A DNA stretch of 64,000 bases from Bacteroidota bacterium (lineage in GTDB: Bacteria; Bacteroidota; Bacteroidia; Chitinophagales; Chitinophagaceae). This document shows positions 8,122-16,952 of the stretch, one piece after another; the stretch's first letter is position 1; each line of letters starts with the position of its first letter. Location of the stretch: contig JAPLEH010000046.1 in NCBI GenBank assembly GCA_026391455.1, forward strand, positions 38,506-102,505, in the 5' to 3' direction. Position numbers and translations under genes: made by a program. The notes beneath the pieces were generated by a model that was not told where the DNA came from, did not search any database, and saw only the letters and a list, made by a program, of their open reading frames with translations.

Positions 8122-8126
8122 ATTTG
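8119..8126 (+). promoter_or_regulatory. TAnnTTTG -7 promoter element overlapping a stop codon
   Basis: TAAATTTG overlaps the stop codon of the preceding paralogue and ends 6 bases before the ATG at 8133, copying the arrangement at 7481-7495. Confidence 0.4.
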
Positions 8127-8132
8127 TATCGC

Positions 8133-8777
8133 ATGCAACGCACATTAGATGAACGAAAAAAAATGCTGGCAGATGAATTTCTGCTGGAGTATGCGGCTAA
8201 GCCGCGGAAATGGTGGCAGGGTAGCCCGGACGATAGCTATAAGTCCACTTGGGACATTTACAAAGAACATAATTATCGGAGAGTTTTTGCAGATGAAATT
8301 GCTATCCGAAACAATAAGGAAGACTCGATTCTTAAACTGACCTTTACGTCATTATTTGGTCTTATTTTTTTCATTGTTTCTATAAGCAATGGAAACTTGG
8401 TTTTTCAGGTCATAGCTTTCATGGTACTTGCCGGCTTTGTGTTTCTGGGTGTACAGGAACTGCTCGACCGCAGTAGTAAATTACTGATTAATCAAGAAGG
8501 GCTATGGGCAGCAAAATGGGGCTTTGCCATACCCTGGACAGATATAGTGTTCAGTTGTATCCGGACTAATTCATCTGGCGAAAGCCTTTCCCATCTGCTG
8601 CGAATACATTTCTACGATCCGTTTGAAGATGATTTTAAAATGGTAGAGTGTAATGTTGATGGACTCGAAAAAGAGCCGGACACTATCGCTTGTTTCGTAC
8701 AGCAATTCAGAGGAGATTTCGGGAAGCATAACAATGAGCAAACTGCCAGCCGCCCCGAAGCGATAACAGAGCCATGA
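8133..8777 (+). CDS. Membrane protein, second of a tandem paralogous pair
   Basis: The 214-residue product is a diverged duplicate of the preceding one. It shares a charged start (DERKKMLADEF), the motif WWQGSPDDSYKSTWDIYK, the segment ADEIAIRNNKED, two membrane segments (SLFGLIFFIVSI, VIAFMVLAGFVFLGV) and a C-terminal soluble domain (LLINQEGLWAAKWGFAIPW). The C-terminal half of both proteins looks like a small membrane-anchored beta domain whose ligand is unknown. The ATG at 8133 lies 11 bases after the stop of the first gene. No enzyme motif is visible. Confidence 0.6.
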   Translation: MQRTLDERKKMLADEFLLEYAAKPRKWWQGSPDDSYKSTWDIYKEHNYRRVFADEIAIRNNKEDSILKLTFTSLFGLIFFIVSISNGNLVFQVIAFMVLAGFVFLGVQELLDRSSKLLINQEGLWAAKWGFAIPWTDIVFSCIRTNSSGESLSHLLRIHFYDPFEDDFKMVECNVDGLEKEPDTIACFVQQFRGDFGKHNNEQTASRPEAITEP

Positions 8778-8825
8778 TTGGCAAAATCACTTGCACGGCG
8801 TTCTGGTTCACCTTTTCTTACACCA

Positions 8826-9257
8826 TCATTTCAGCTGCTCACGGGTAAACATCAGCAGGCTGTCATTTTTGTCCAGATCCCGTAACGAATAAATATTGGG
8901 ATTTCTAAAGGATGCATGACCCTCTTCATAATAGATCAGGAGGTCCGGATATTTTACAAAAAGCAGTTTTAAAAAATTAAAAAGAGACGGGTCTTCAAAA
9001 TCAAAACCGATTTTTCCGATTTTTCCATATCCTTTTTTAAAATTGTCTTGCCGCCTTGTGCTTGTGAAGTCATTCATGTTGTACAAAAAAACTTCGAAAT
9101 AGTGATCGCCCTGCGTACTACTTAATGTTACTTCTGCAAAATCCTTGTGCAGTTGCTTTGAAAATAATAGATTCATTTCCCCTGAAATCTCCTCCAGGTC
9201 TTTGATCATATTTTCCCATTCAATATAATTCCTGTTGATCAGATAAAAGTAATTCAT
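8826..9257 (-). CDS. Putative immunity protein for the adjacent nuclease
   Basis: A 143-residue acidic, soluble protein with no recognised domain. Its start is one base after the stop of the nuclease gene (TGA then ATG almost overlapping), the tight coupling usual for toxin-immunity pairs. It contains alternating strands and helices (HYFEVFLYNMNDFTS, IGFDFEDPSLFNFLKLLF) and is similar in size to many single-domain immunity proteins. Immunity function is inferred from position only. Confidence 0.5.
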   Translation of the reverse strand: MNYFYLINRNYIEWENMIKDLEEISGEMNLLFSKQLHKDFAEVTLSSTQGDHYFEVFLYNMNDFTSTRRQDNFKKGYGKIGKIGFDFEDPSLFNFLKLLFVKYPDLLIYYEEGHASFRNPNIYSLRDLDKNDSLLMFTREQLK

Positions 9258-9258
9258 A

Positions 9259-9672
9259 TCAGAGATTTTTGAGTTGATTGAGATCGGTAATGATTTTTAC
9301 GCCCATTCTTTCCAGTTTTCTGAATGTTCTGTGCAGCCTGCTGACACCATTCAGTTCTTTCACAGCCAATACAACCTGTCTGTTAAACAAATTTATATAT
9401 TTGGGTGATTTTGGATCCAGGTATTTTGTGAATTGCTCAATAAAGTCTTTATCTCCCAGTGTATTCGGGGTTATGCTTGACTTACATTCGATAAGGAGAT
9501 TGTCGGTAAAAACGTCCAGATCACCAGCTCCACTGATTCCTCCCTGAGGTAGTATAATCTGAAATTTATTGTCAACTCCGGCCACTTCACTATAATTTCC
9601 GAGTTCATTTGCCACTTCTGCAGTCCATTTTCTTCCTGCGTCGATTTCCTGCTTCAAGCCGACCTTTATCAT
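9259..9672 (-). CDS. PD-(D/E)xK nuclease toxin domain, probably the cut-off end of the upstream carrier
   Basis: The 137-residue product carries the core of a restriction-endonuclease-like fold: GAGDLDVFTDNLLIECKSS with the acidic residue at about 53 and E62-x-K64, followed by helices and a final strand (GVKIITDLNQL). Such domains cut DNA or RNA and are common as C-terminal toxin domains of polymorphic toxins. It lies 18 bases after the stop codon of a 761-residue carrier gene and is in exactly the same reading frame; removing the single TAG would give one 905-residue carrier-toxin protein. No strong ribosome binding site precedes its ATG. It is followed directly by the probable immunity gene. 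It may be expressed by readthrough, by translational coupling, or not at all. Confidence 0.6.
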   Translation of the reverse strand: MIKVGLKQEIDAGRKWTAEVANELGNYSEVAGVDNKFQIILPQGGISGAGDLDVFTDNLLIECKSSITPNTLGDKDFIEQFTKYLDPKSPKYINLFNRQVVLAVKELNGVSRLHRTFRKLERMGVKIITDLNQLKNL

Positions 9673-9690
9673 CTGTTTTATATTGCCAGC

Positions 9691-11976
9691 CTAGCTTTTC
9701 CAACGTAACTGGGATCCGGCCTTATTGTATGCTGTCCAGTAATTCCCATTCAACTTAGGAGCCATTTCCAGCATTTTGTCAAGAGCGCTAACCAGTTTAT
9801 TTGGCGATGCGATTTTAAAAACATCCTTCATAAACTCCCGTACTTTACTAGCCGTACCACTGGCTATTATCTGCTGACGGTAAATAACAAACAGTTTTTC
9901 CTCTTTGGTCATTTTAGTTGTAGTGGTTAGAAACAACACACCCGCATCCAGCAATCTTGTAGCCTGAAATTCGCCAAAGCCAATTACTTTGATAAACTTT
10001 CTTACCTCTTCGAAATTCAAGAGCTTAACTGTATTCCCCGTAAAGTTGACAATGTTGATTTCCATAATAATCCTGAAGAGGACATTCATGACATAATCCC
10101 TGGACAAGGCTACTTTTAACCCTATCAATAATTTTGCCCCGGTGGCAAGCACATATCCGCTCAACTCAAAAAAGGCCTTTGTTCCTGCTAACAGCTGCAA
10201 TTGATGCCACGCCTTTAGAAATACTGGCCCGTACCTGGTATTATTGATTTCTTCTTCATAGCTTACGATAGCAGCATCAGCTGCGGCACCCACTCCTATC
10301 CAAAAAGTGATACTTCTGAGTATTGCAACGCCTGGATTTGAAAGGGCTGCAACAAGGGTAAATGCAGCAACGAACAAATCGATACCCACTTGTATATCTC
10401 TCAGCAGTTTAGCCCATTCTGAGTTTATTTTCTGTTGCTCACACAGGTCTGAGATGTCCTTGACAAAGATCGCAGGCACTAAAATTGACCTTCCGTTATC
10501 CGCATAAATAAGACGTACCATATCCAGCGGATGAAACCATACAATTTCAGGCAGAATTGATGTGTAAATTTTGGGCTTGTCTTGTTTCAATTGAAGCGCT
10601 GGTCGTAGTACTTTGTTTTGAGGAAGCTGGCTGTAATACTCATTTGAAATATCGCCCGTTAGCGGCTTGCTGAGTATGCTCAGATCGGATGGTTGCGGAA
10701 CGCTTTTTTGAATCAAAAGAATTTTGCCCGGGTCATCGTCATAGCCGCTATCCAGATTACTGTCCAGTTCGTATCCTTTTCCAACATAAAAAGCGCTGCC
10801 GGTAATTTTCCCGGGATCAAGGCATGCATTGCACAACACCGTAATGAAAGAGCAAAACGCTGTTCTGTTTGAAATCTCAATGTTTTGCAGCACACTCTCT
10901 CCTTGCATCGCATCATAGATACGCTTAACCAGTTCCGGGCTGCTATACAACCTTTCGTACAGCCGGCTGTAATCGGTAAACCCTTTTAAGAGGTTTACGA
11001 CAGCATTACTGCTATCCCGAAGTCCGCTAAACATACCCTTGTCATCATAATCAAGCAACTTTATCAAATGATCAAACAACATGTCTTCTCCTCCTAGTCT
11101 GGATCCAATGGCTACCGCCACAAAAACAGGCATATTCTCATATATACTATTGATCTGGCTGCTCTCATTCTGATACCTGAACAGTATTTCCTCATACCGG
11201 CTGATAATACGCCTCCCGTATTCATCAGCCAGTCTATTTTGATTTGCCTTTTTGAGAAAAGCTATCAGGTCATCTGCGTTCGGAAAACGGAGGTTAATCG
11301 CTATATACTTAAAGTAATCCGGATTATACTCTAAGTAGCCCGTTACATTAAGCTTATCCATCAATTCATTTACCCCTTCTTCAAGTTGTTCGTTGAGTTT
11401 GTACAAATAACACAAAGTAAAAATGCATCTTTCCGGAGAAACCACAGCCCCGAAGCGTGGTACAGTGTTTATGCAACATTGCACCTCATTCAATGAAGCT
11501 GCTGTGAATGTGATCCTGTTGTTGCCATCCTCATCCACGTATTGGATTTCTTCATTCGCCCCAATCACAACAGGAGATATATCAGCATATTCGATTTTTG
11601 AAGGGTCGGGTCTCAGTAATACCTGTTTATCCGTAATGTACCTTGTGTAAACAAACCTGTTCCTCGTTAATGGTCCTCCAAGTGATTGATCCGGCACAAC
11701 AGATTGGTTTTCTCCGTTGAGATCTTCTGCGAGTAACCGGATATTTATACCCTGCGTTTCAGTATTCGTAAAGGGTTTATAGGCATATTCGCAGTTACCA
11801 TCACAAGGATCGTTGAAAATACTCTTATTGCCCAGTGGAGATTTCCATTGAGGGAAATCCGGCGTTTTCCATTTTAGCGGGCGCTTGTCATTTTTATAAA
11901 ATATACTTTGCGATAATTTCGGCTCCAAAGTACTGGAAACAACACCCAAACCACTACGCTTGTCAATAGTCCTCAT
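9691..11976 (-). CDS. Large carrier protein of a polymorphic-toxin-like cassette
   Basis: The 761-residue protein has no signal peptide and no domain I can name. The N-terminal 170 residues are polar and rich in Asn, Asp and Pro; the middle (about 180-400) is helical; around residues 525-630 there are long hydrophobic helices (LFVAAFTLVAALSNPGVAI, ITFWIGVGAAADAAIV, VLATGAKLLIGL), as found before toxin domains that must cross a membrane. The C-terminus ends with NGNYWTAYNKAGSQLRWKS at TAG. After that stop the frame continues for six codons into the ATG of a nuclease domain. I infer a toxin carrier delivered by a contractile or other secretion system whose components are not in this window. It could also be a self-contained intracellular protein. 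Confidence 0.5.
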   Translation of the reverse strand: MRTIDKRSGLGVVSSTLEPKLSQSIFYKNDKRPLKWKTPDFPQWKSPLGNKSIFNDPCDGNCEYAYKPFTNTETQGINIRLLAEDLNGENQSVVPDQSLGGPLTRNRFVYTRYITDKQVLLRPDPSKIEYADISPVVIGANEEIQYVDEDGNNRITFTAASLNEVQCCINTVPRFGAVVSPERCIFTLCYLYKLNEQLEEGVNELMDKLNVTGYLEYNPDYFKYIAINLRFPNADDLIAFLKKANQNRLADEYGRRIISRYEEILFRYQNESSQINSIYENMPVFVAVAIGSRLGGEDMLFDHLIKLLDYDDKGMFSGLRDSSNAVVNLLKGFTDYSRLYERLYSSPELVKRIYDAMQGESVLQNIEISNRTAFCSFITVLCNACLDPGKITGSAFYVGKGYELDSNLDSGYDDDPGKILLIQKSVPQPSDLSILSKPLTGDISNEYYSQLPQNKVLRPALQLKQDKPKIYTSILPEIVWFHPLDMVRLIYADNGRSILVPAIFVKDISDLCEQQKINSEWAKLLRDIQVGIDLFVAAFTLVAALSNPGVAILRSITFWIGVGAAADAAIVSYEEEINNTRYGPVFLKAWHQLQLLAGTKAFFELSGYVLATGAKLLIGLKVALSRDYVMNVLFRIIMEINIVNFTGNTVKLLNFEEVRKFIKVIGFGEFQATRLLDAGVLFLTTTTKMTKEEKLFVIYRQQIIASGTASKVREFMKDVFKIASPNKLVSALDKMLEMAPKLNGNYWTAYNKAGSQLRWKS

Positions 11977-12289
11977 AAATCCTTCATTTTTCTGATTATT
12001 TAAACCTGGTCTTTCTCCGTGGATTGAACTAAATATATCTGTTAATAACTCTGCAGATTTACTGGATCTGCATTACGTTCTTTTTTTAACTGACGGTGTA
12101 AACATACGAACACGGCAAAGGGCCATTGTCCTGTTTCTGCATAAACAGGCAGTTCAGGGAATTAATTTGCAGTATTAGTCAGTATTGAACAGACAGCAAT
12201 GAAAAGATTGGCTTCCAGAATACGAGTAACGTAACACATAGGTTCAGGAAGTATCAATTGGCAGTATAGCGAAAATGAGGAAGGAAGAG
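11977..12289. other. Intergenic region upstream of the toxin carrier gene
   Basis: This 313-bp stretch lies between the start of the carrier gene and the end of the mtfA-like gene, both on the minus strand. It should hold the carrier promoter. The only structure I see is a small hairpin CCTGTTT/AAACAGG (12130-12136/12143-12149) without a T run. Confidence 0.4.
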
Positions 12290-13087
12290 TTATTTCCTTT
12301 TCTCCACCGGTTGCTGGTTAAAAATTTCCGAAAGCAGATTATACAACGCAGGGTTTTTCTGTTTGAGCAACCCAGGTCGTTCAAAAAAATACTCCGATAC
12401 CACGGCGAAAAACTCCGCTTCATTCGTGGCGCCGTACGGATTGATATCAGAGCGCCCGGCGAGAATCTTTTTCATTTCTGCCCGCATCAGTTGCAGCCAG
12501 GGCATGATATATTCTTTACCGGCTACAAACTCCGGAAGGCCGTCCACACTTCCATCGGTCTTATCCACCAGGTGTACAAATTCATGAATGGCCGTATTCG
12601 TTTTACCTGTTTTATTGATAAAAGCCTGACGCAATTCATGCTGCGATAAGATCATCACATTGTTCAGGGCACCGGTTCCTACCATGCCGAGCACATTTCT
12701 TCCTTCGCCGGTTTGTTCAAATTCATGGCTAAAGGAATCCGGGTAGAGCAACACTTCATTCAGGTTGGCATATTCCCATTCGGGAAATCCGAAGATAGGA
12801 ATCACCGCGCTGGCTCCCACCAACACTTTATCGAGCTCTTCCACCGTTGTGTTCACGCCGGTGATCAATGTGGTGGCGAGAAAATGCTGCACCCTTTTTT
12901 CAAATTCTCTTTTTTGCTCTTCATTGAGTTGCTGGTAAAAAACACATTGCTGCCGCAATATGTCGCGGTACTGATCCGGCATTTCACCGGCATGAGGTAT
13001 GCGGGCAACCGGTTTACTCTTGAACAAAGATCCAACAAACAATACCAGCAGAGCCAGCGAAAGTAATATTCCAACAACTATTTCCAT
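12290..13087 (-). CDS. mtfA: MtfA-family zinc metallopeptidase (M90)
   Basis: The 265-residue product has one N-terminal membrane segment (VVGILLSLALLVLFVGSLF) and then an MtfA peptidase domain. Family marks are the zinc motif HEFVH inside NTAIHEFVHLVDKTDG (about residues 165-180), the stretch GLPEFV, and NEAEFFAVVSEYFFERP near the C-terminus, which supplies the third metal-binding region. In E. coli MtfA is a soluble aminopeptidase that binds Mlc and so affects glucose PTS genes; the membrane anchor seen here is common in Bacteroidota members, where the role is unknown. The gene appears monocistronic. Confidence 0.85.
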   Translation of the reverse strand: MEIVVGILLSLALLVLFVGSLFKSKPVARIPHAGEMPDQYRDILRQQCVFYQQLNEEQKREFEKRVQHFLATTLITGVNTTVEELDKVLVGASAVIPIFGFPEWEYANLNEVLLYPDSFSHEFEQTGEGRNVLGMVGTGALNNVMILSQHELRQAFINKTGKTNTAIHEFVHLVDKTDGSVDGLPEFVAGKEYIMPWLQLMRAEMKKILAGRSDINPYGATNEAEFFAVVSEYFFERPGLLKQKNPALYNLLSEIFNQQPVEKRK

Positions 13088-13269
13088 CCCGCTAATATAT
13101 ACACGAATAATGAATTCTATATATTGGCCTGCCTTCGAAACCCATAATACGCTTACAACTTATAGGGGTCTTATTCACCATCCCGATAGCTATGGGGACA
13201 ATTTTCAACCTCTTCGATATCTATCGGGTTTGTTAAACCTTCAGCACGCACACTTTTAACTTTTCACTT
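13088..13269. repeat. Low-complexity intergenic spacer with CCCGATAG-type repeats
   Basis: The spacer contains CCCGATAGCTATGGGGA and CGATATCTATCGGG, imperfect palindromes of a kind scattered between genes in Bacteroidota genomes, and then a T-rich run built of repeated ACTTTTAA/CTTTTAAT units (13249-13285). Confidence 0.35.
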
Positions 13270-14319
13270 TTAATTTTTAACTTTCAAAAGCCCCCTTATA
13301 TCATCAATATGAAACTGTGTATGTGCCGCAAAAATATTATTGATAAACAGCAGTTCATTAATCCCCTCTGCTTTGAGCATGGCAATAAAATCTCCTTTGT
13401 ATGAACGCTGGTCCACTACGATTACTTTTTCGTAGTTGTTTATCAAAAACGGTGCAAACGCATTTCCATAGGATTCTTTTACCAATACAATGCGTCTTCC
13501 GTTTTTATGCTGTGTTTCCATTTTACAAATGGGCAGGTCACCCTGCAGGAATACCGAATAGCTGTTGTCGCCACTGGCCTGCTCTGCATACATACGAGAA
13601 GGAGCCCAGTATCCAATGCTTTTACTGCCAATGAAAAAGTTGACAGAGTCTTTAAAGAGATAATACCGTACCGAATCCGGGTTGTTCTTCAATATTTGTG
13701 AGCGGGTAATACGGTGAAAAAAACCAAGAAAGCCCGGCTTTACTTTTGAAGCTACGGTATCCAATGATACGGGCGTATGTCCGGCGGCTGCACAAAATGC
13801 CTTGTAGGCATAGTAGGCGCCGAGGCTGGTCCAGTGATGATCGGTATTAAAATAAATATATTCTTTCCGGTGTTTGCGGATCTCATCCACCGGGTTCACT
13901 TTGATGATCTCGGGGTCTTCGGCTGCATAAATAGCATCAATTGCTTCTTTGGCAGGCTTGGCCAGATCCTTATACTTCTCCGTGATCTCAAATTCAAAAC
14001 CATTGGGTATAACCAGGTTGTATATCTTAAGACCCTGAATTTTCAACCGGTTGTAGGAGTTGATCACTTCGGCATAGGCTTTTCCCATGCTGGCCCCGCC
14101 ACTGAATACTTCAAAGCCACGATTCTTGAAAATAAAAACGGCCCCTTTCTTTACGCCTACCTGGCCATCGTCGGGCAGTATTCGGCTTTCGATCACTTCT
14201 TCCTTTTTGGGAACTTTTGTGGAAGTGCTATCATCTTCGTTTTTATTTCCGTTGCTCGATGAATTACTGCAGGCGGCCAGTACCAGCATTGCAGATACAA
14301 GGACAAGACCAATTTTCAT
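13270..14319 (-). CDS. DHHW-family lipoprotein (SGNH/AlgX-like)
   Basis: A 349-residue lipoprotein: signal sequence with lipobox LVLAAC followed by a Ser/Asn/Lys-rich linker. The domain holds the family motif NTDHHWTSLGAYYAYKAFC (about residues 165-185), with the Asp-His pair typical of the AlgX/AlgJ-type SGNH acyltransferase-like fold, and a conserved end with VLVKESYGNAFAPFL. DHHW proteins are thought to take part in acetylation or assembly of secreted polysaccharide, but no MBOAT acyltransferase partner is next to this gene, so its substrate is open. The ATG at 14319 gives a normal lipoprotein signal; an upstream TTG at 14340 is less likely. Confidence 0.8.
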   Translation of the reverse strand: MKIGLVLVSAMLVLAACSNSSSNGNKNEDDSTSTKVPKKEEVIESRILPDDGQVGVKKGAVFIFKNRGFEVFSGGASMGKAYAEVINSYNRLKIQGLKIYNLVIPNGFEFEITEKYKDLAKPAKEAIDAIYAAEDPEIIKVNPVDEIRKHRKEYIYFNTDHHWTSLGAYYAYKAFCAAAGHTPVSLDTVASKVKPGFLGFFHRITRSQILKNNPDSVRYYLFKDSVNFFIGSKSIGYWAPSRMYAEQASGDNSYSVFLQGDLPICKMETQHKNGRRIVLVKESYGNAFAPFLINNYEKVIVVDQRSYKGDFIAMLKAEGINELLFINNIFAAHTQFHIDDIRGLLKVKN

Positions 14320-14481
14320 GGGTGAATATTTTTTTTGCAAGGATGGGTGGCCAGAAGAAGATTTGGTGTGTTTCTGGCTGCATAAATATAAACGGAAATT
14401 CCAGCTTATTTCATTTTCACACCCGGTGAAAGGCGGTTTTTTGTTTTTTTTATGAAGGGATACCTCCGAAGCTACCGTAGA

Positions 14482-14811
14482 TCAGGCCACCTGTGCAACG
14501 ATATCATCCATATAGATGGAGAGATGGCTTTCATCATACACACATTCGCCATTACGGATGAGCAATACCTGGGGCGATTCGTGATACACGTGCAACAGTT
14601 CAGCGATCTTATTCGAAAGGGCGCGATAGGCCAGCAGGTCCAGAAAATGAAAGTCAATATCAGGCACAGTTGCTGCTTTCTCCAGCCGGGTTTTGGCGGT
14701 AGTGCTGATGGTACAGCGGGTGCTGTGTTTAAAAATCACCTGCGGGCGTTGATGTGATTGTTCCAGCAGGGCGGATAATTGTTCGTCGGTTTGTAAAGGA
14801 AGCCAATTCAT
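14482..14811 (-). CDS. ytxJ: YtxJ-family bacillithiol-linked thioredoxin-fold protein
   Basis: The 109-residue product has the YtxJ (DUF2847) pattern: start MNWLPLQTDEQLSALL, a thioredoxin-fold active region FKHSTRCTIS with a single cysteine in place of CxxC, and ESPQVLLIRNGECVYDESH near the end. YtxJ proteins are monothiol bacilliredoxin-like proteins proposed to remove bacillithiol from proteins in bacteria that use this thiol, which includes many Bacteroidota. An upstream ATG at 14829 would add six residues; the ATG at 14811 matches the family start better. Confidence 0.85.
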   Translation of the reverse strand: MNWLPLQTDEQLSALLEQSHQRPQVIFKHSTRCTISTTAKTRLEKAATVPDIDFHFLDLLAYRALSNKIAELLHVYHESPQVLLIRNGECVYDESHLSIYMDDIVAQVA

Positions 14812-14890
14812 GGGTGCAAGATAATTCATACCGGAAAAGAGGCTTTACCAATTAGGAAATTTTCATTCATCATTGGCAAAGGGGCATTAA

Positions 14891-14936
14891 AAAGCGGTTA
14901 TTGCCACCGTTAGTCCCGGCTGGCGATAACCGCTTT
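14891..14936 (-). terminator. Terminator of the CxxCH lipoprotein gene
   Basis: AAAGCGGTTAT (14891-14901) pairs with ATAACCGCTTT (14926-14936). On the minus strand the stem follows the stop of the lipoprotein gene at 14955 and runs into TTTTTAA. Confidence 0.65.
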
Positions 14937-14954
14937 ATCAAAAGGCTGTTAAGA

Positions 14955-16733
14955 CTATTTCTTATTGCTCAGTTTCAAAAAGTTCAGTTTCACAATATCA
15001 CTATATACATGGCTCAGTGCACCGGGGGCCAGGCTGCCGCCACCATTATGACAGGCAAAGCAGGATCCATACAGATTATAACTGGTACCGTTTTGTGCAT
15101 AGGTTTCCATAGTACTGTTGGCCAGTTGGCTGGTACCAATGGCCGTGCCGGGGCTGGAACTGCTGTTGAGGTAAGACGTGCCATCAGGTCCGTTGCCTCC
15201 ACTGGTCCAGGTAGAACCTACGAGAAAATAATTTTTCCGGATATCACCTCCCACCAGTAATCCATAGATATCATTGTTGAGCGAAATCACCTGGCTGTTC
15301 GATGCGGCTGCATTAGCTACCTGTGAGTTTGGCTGATAATTAGAGTCGGCTACACCAAAAGGTTTAGTGCGCAGTGTATTGCTGGCGCTGATCGTATAGC
15401 CGGTATTGGCCAGTATATTTTCCCCGGAGTTGGACATATGCGAAATATTGGGGGAAGGATCGGCTCCGTTGTTGCTGAACAACCAACTGCTGCCACCATC
15501 CTGGTTTACCCGCTGAATAGCATTCGTAGCATCCACATAGGAGTAAGCCGCGTTGGGAGTATTGTTCACGTGTTCAAGTGTACTCCATACCATTTCCGGA
15601 TGTTCATTCATTGACCCAATAATATGAATACCCACGAGCGCAAGTTTGGTAGTGCGTTCTCCTTTTACGGTCCAACTGGTATTACTACTGGTATCGTACG
15701 TAGGTATCACGGCTTCAATGGTAAAATAAGCGGATGCATCCGGCAGGCTGCTGGCTTCCACCCAGGAGGTTTTCAATTCCATAGCGAGTGCGGTTGAGTC
15801 GGGCAGTACGGCACCATTGGCGCGGGCGTAGGCACAAATACTGTCGAGCTTGGCGGCTGTTGTGGGAAATTGGTACCCGCTGTACTGATTATTTTGTACC
15901 CCGGCGAGGAACCATGCATACACATCGTTCACCATGGTAATATAATATACCAGTGATCCGTTTTGCGCACGCAATACATCACCGGTAGCCTGTCCGGCTT
16001 CTGATTCCACCACATTTCCATTGGCATCGATATATACCGGCTTACCATCTTTGATGATCTCCTGCACCACCATCGGGTTATCTTTTAGTTTACCCAACAA
16101 CGCTTTTGCTTTGGCAATGGGTTTACCCGATTTGTCCATTAACTGTGGCATGGCAGCATTGGTTCTGTCCACACTGCTTACTTCCACTTGCTGTCCTTTT
16201 TCATTCAACACCATCACGGGTTTTCCTGGTATGGCTTTAACGATTTCGAAGCGTCTTCCATCCTTTGCATTCATAATGGGAAGGCGGTGCGGGCCGCTTT
16301 GTTCAATATGCCCGGTAGCACGTAAAGGCTGGCCGGGTGTGTGCGGTATCAGGTCACGATTCCCCGCACTATCCGGAGGCGTAACGGTAAAGAACAAGGG
16401 AGATTCCATAACGGATCCTTTACCCATGGGTGATGTAACCCACAGAAACATCTGTTGCGACCAGCGGTAAAAATTACAATTGCTGTCGTGAACAAACGTG
16501 AGGCTGTTGGCATGATTGACTGCTCCGTTTTCCGATGCTTTACCACTGGCAAACCAGGTATTAAAGGAATCGGGATTCATGGGGCAGGACTGCATTACAT
16601 TGGCAGGAAAAAGAGTGCCGGGTGTGCTGCGAAGATTAGTGGTCTTTGTTTTTTGCTTTCCTGAATCACAGGCAAAGAAGGCTACAGTAACAACAATGGC
16701 TGTTACCACGGCAATGGTGGTGGAATGTTTCAT
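14955..16733 (-). CDS. Lipoprotein with one CxxCH haem-binding motif
   Basis: The 592-residue product begins with a lipoprotein signal (lipobox VAFFAC). Near the C-terminus is a single c-type haem motif, GSCFACHNGG, and the protein ends 30 residues later. The middle (about residues 150-250) has short repeats about KDGKPVYIDANGNVVESE and LNEKGQQVEV that resemble small beta-hairpin repeats. The rest (SFNTWFASGKASENG, FYRWSQQMFLWVTSP) is like a group of large periplasmic proteins of unknown role that carry one haem at the end. No cytochrome oxidase or other respiratory gene is next to it. Electron transfer or haem sensing is possible; the function is not known to me. Confidence 0.6.
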   Translation of the reverse strand: MKHSTTIAVVTAIVVTVAFFACDSGKQKTKTTNLRSTPGTLFPANVMQSCPMNPDSFNTWFASGKASENGAVNHANSLTFVHDSNCNFYRWSQQMFLWVTSPMGKGSVMESPLFFTVTPPDSAGNRDLIPHTPGQPLRATGHIEQSGPHRLPIMNAKDGRRFEIVKAIPGKPVMVLNEKGQQVEVSSVDRTNAAMPQLMDKSGKPIAKAKALLGKLKDNPMVVQEIIKDGKPVYIDANGNVVESEAGQATGDVLRAQNGSLVYYITMVNDVYAWFLAGVQNNQYSGYQFPTTAAKLDSICAYARANGAVLPDSTALAMELKTSWVEASSLPDASAYFTIEAVIPTYDTSSNTSWTVKGERTTKLALVGIHIIGSMNEHPEMVWSTLEHVNNTPNAAYSYVDATNAIQRVNQDGGSSWLFSNNGADPSPNISHMSNSGENILANTGYTISASNTLRTKPFGVADSNYQPNSQVANAAASNSQVISLNNDIYGLLVGGDIRKNYFLVGSTWTSGGNGPDGTSYLNSSSSPGTAIGTSQLANSTMETYAQNGTSYNLYGSCFACHNGGGSLAPGALSHVYSDIVKLNFLKLSNKK

Positions 16734-16952
16734 GATGGAGGTTTGTTGGTTTTGCTGTAAGGTAGTAAAAAGGAAATGGGAAAGAAAATAATCAGGGTGA
16801 TTACGGCAATTATCCCGTAATTAGGGCCAAAATAGTGATTTGCAAACACTGATTAAGTAAGCATTAGAAAGGGTTTACACTTATTCAAATTGGTGAGCCC
16901 CGTAAAATACTGTGGTCCTGAATACGATGATAGTATTGATCGAACTTTACTC

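Noticed and set aside
12275..13066. Open frames antisense to the MtfA peptidase gene
   Set aside because: The peptidase on the minus strand has clear catalytic motifs; the plus-strand frames are shadows.
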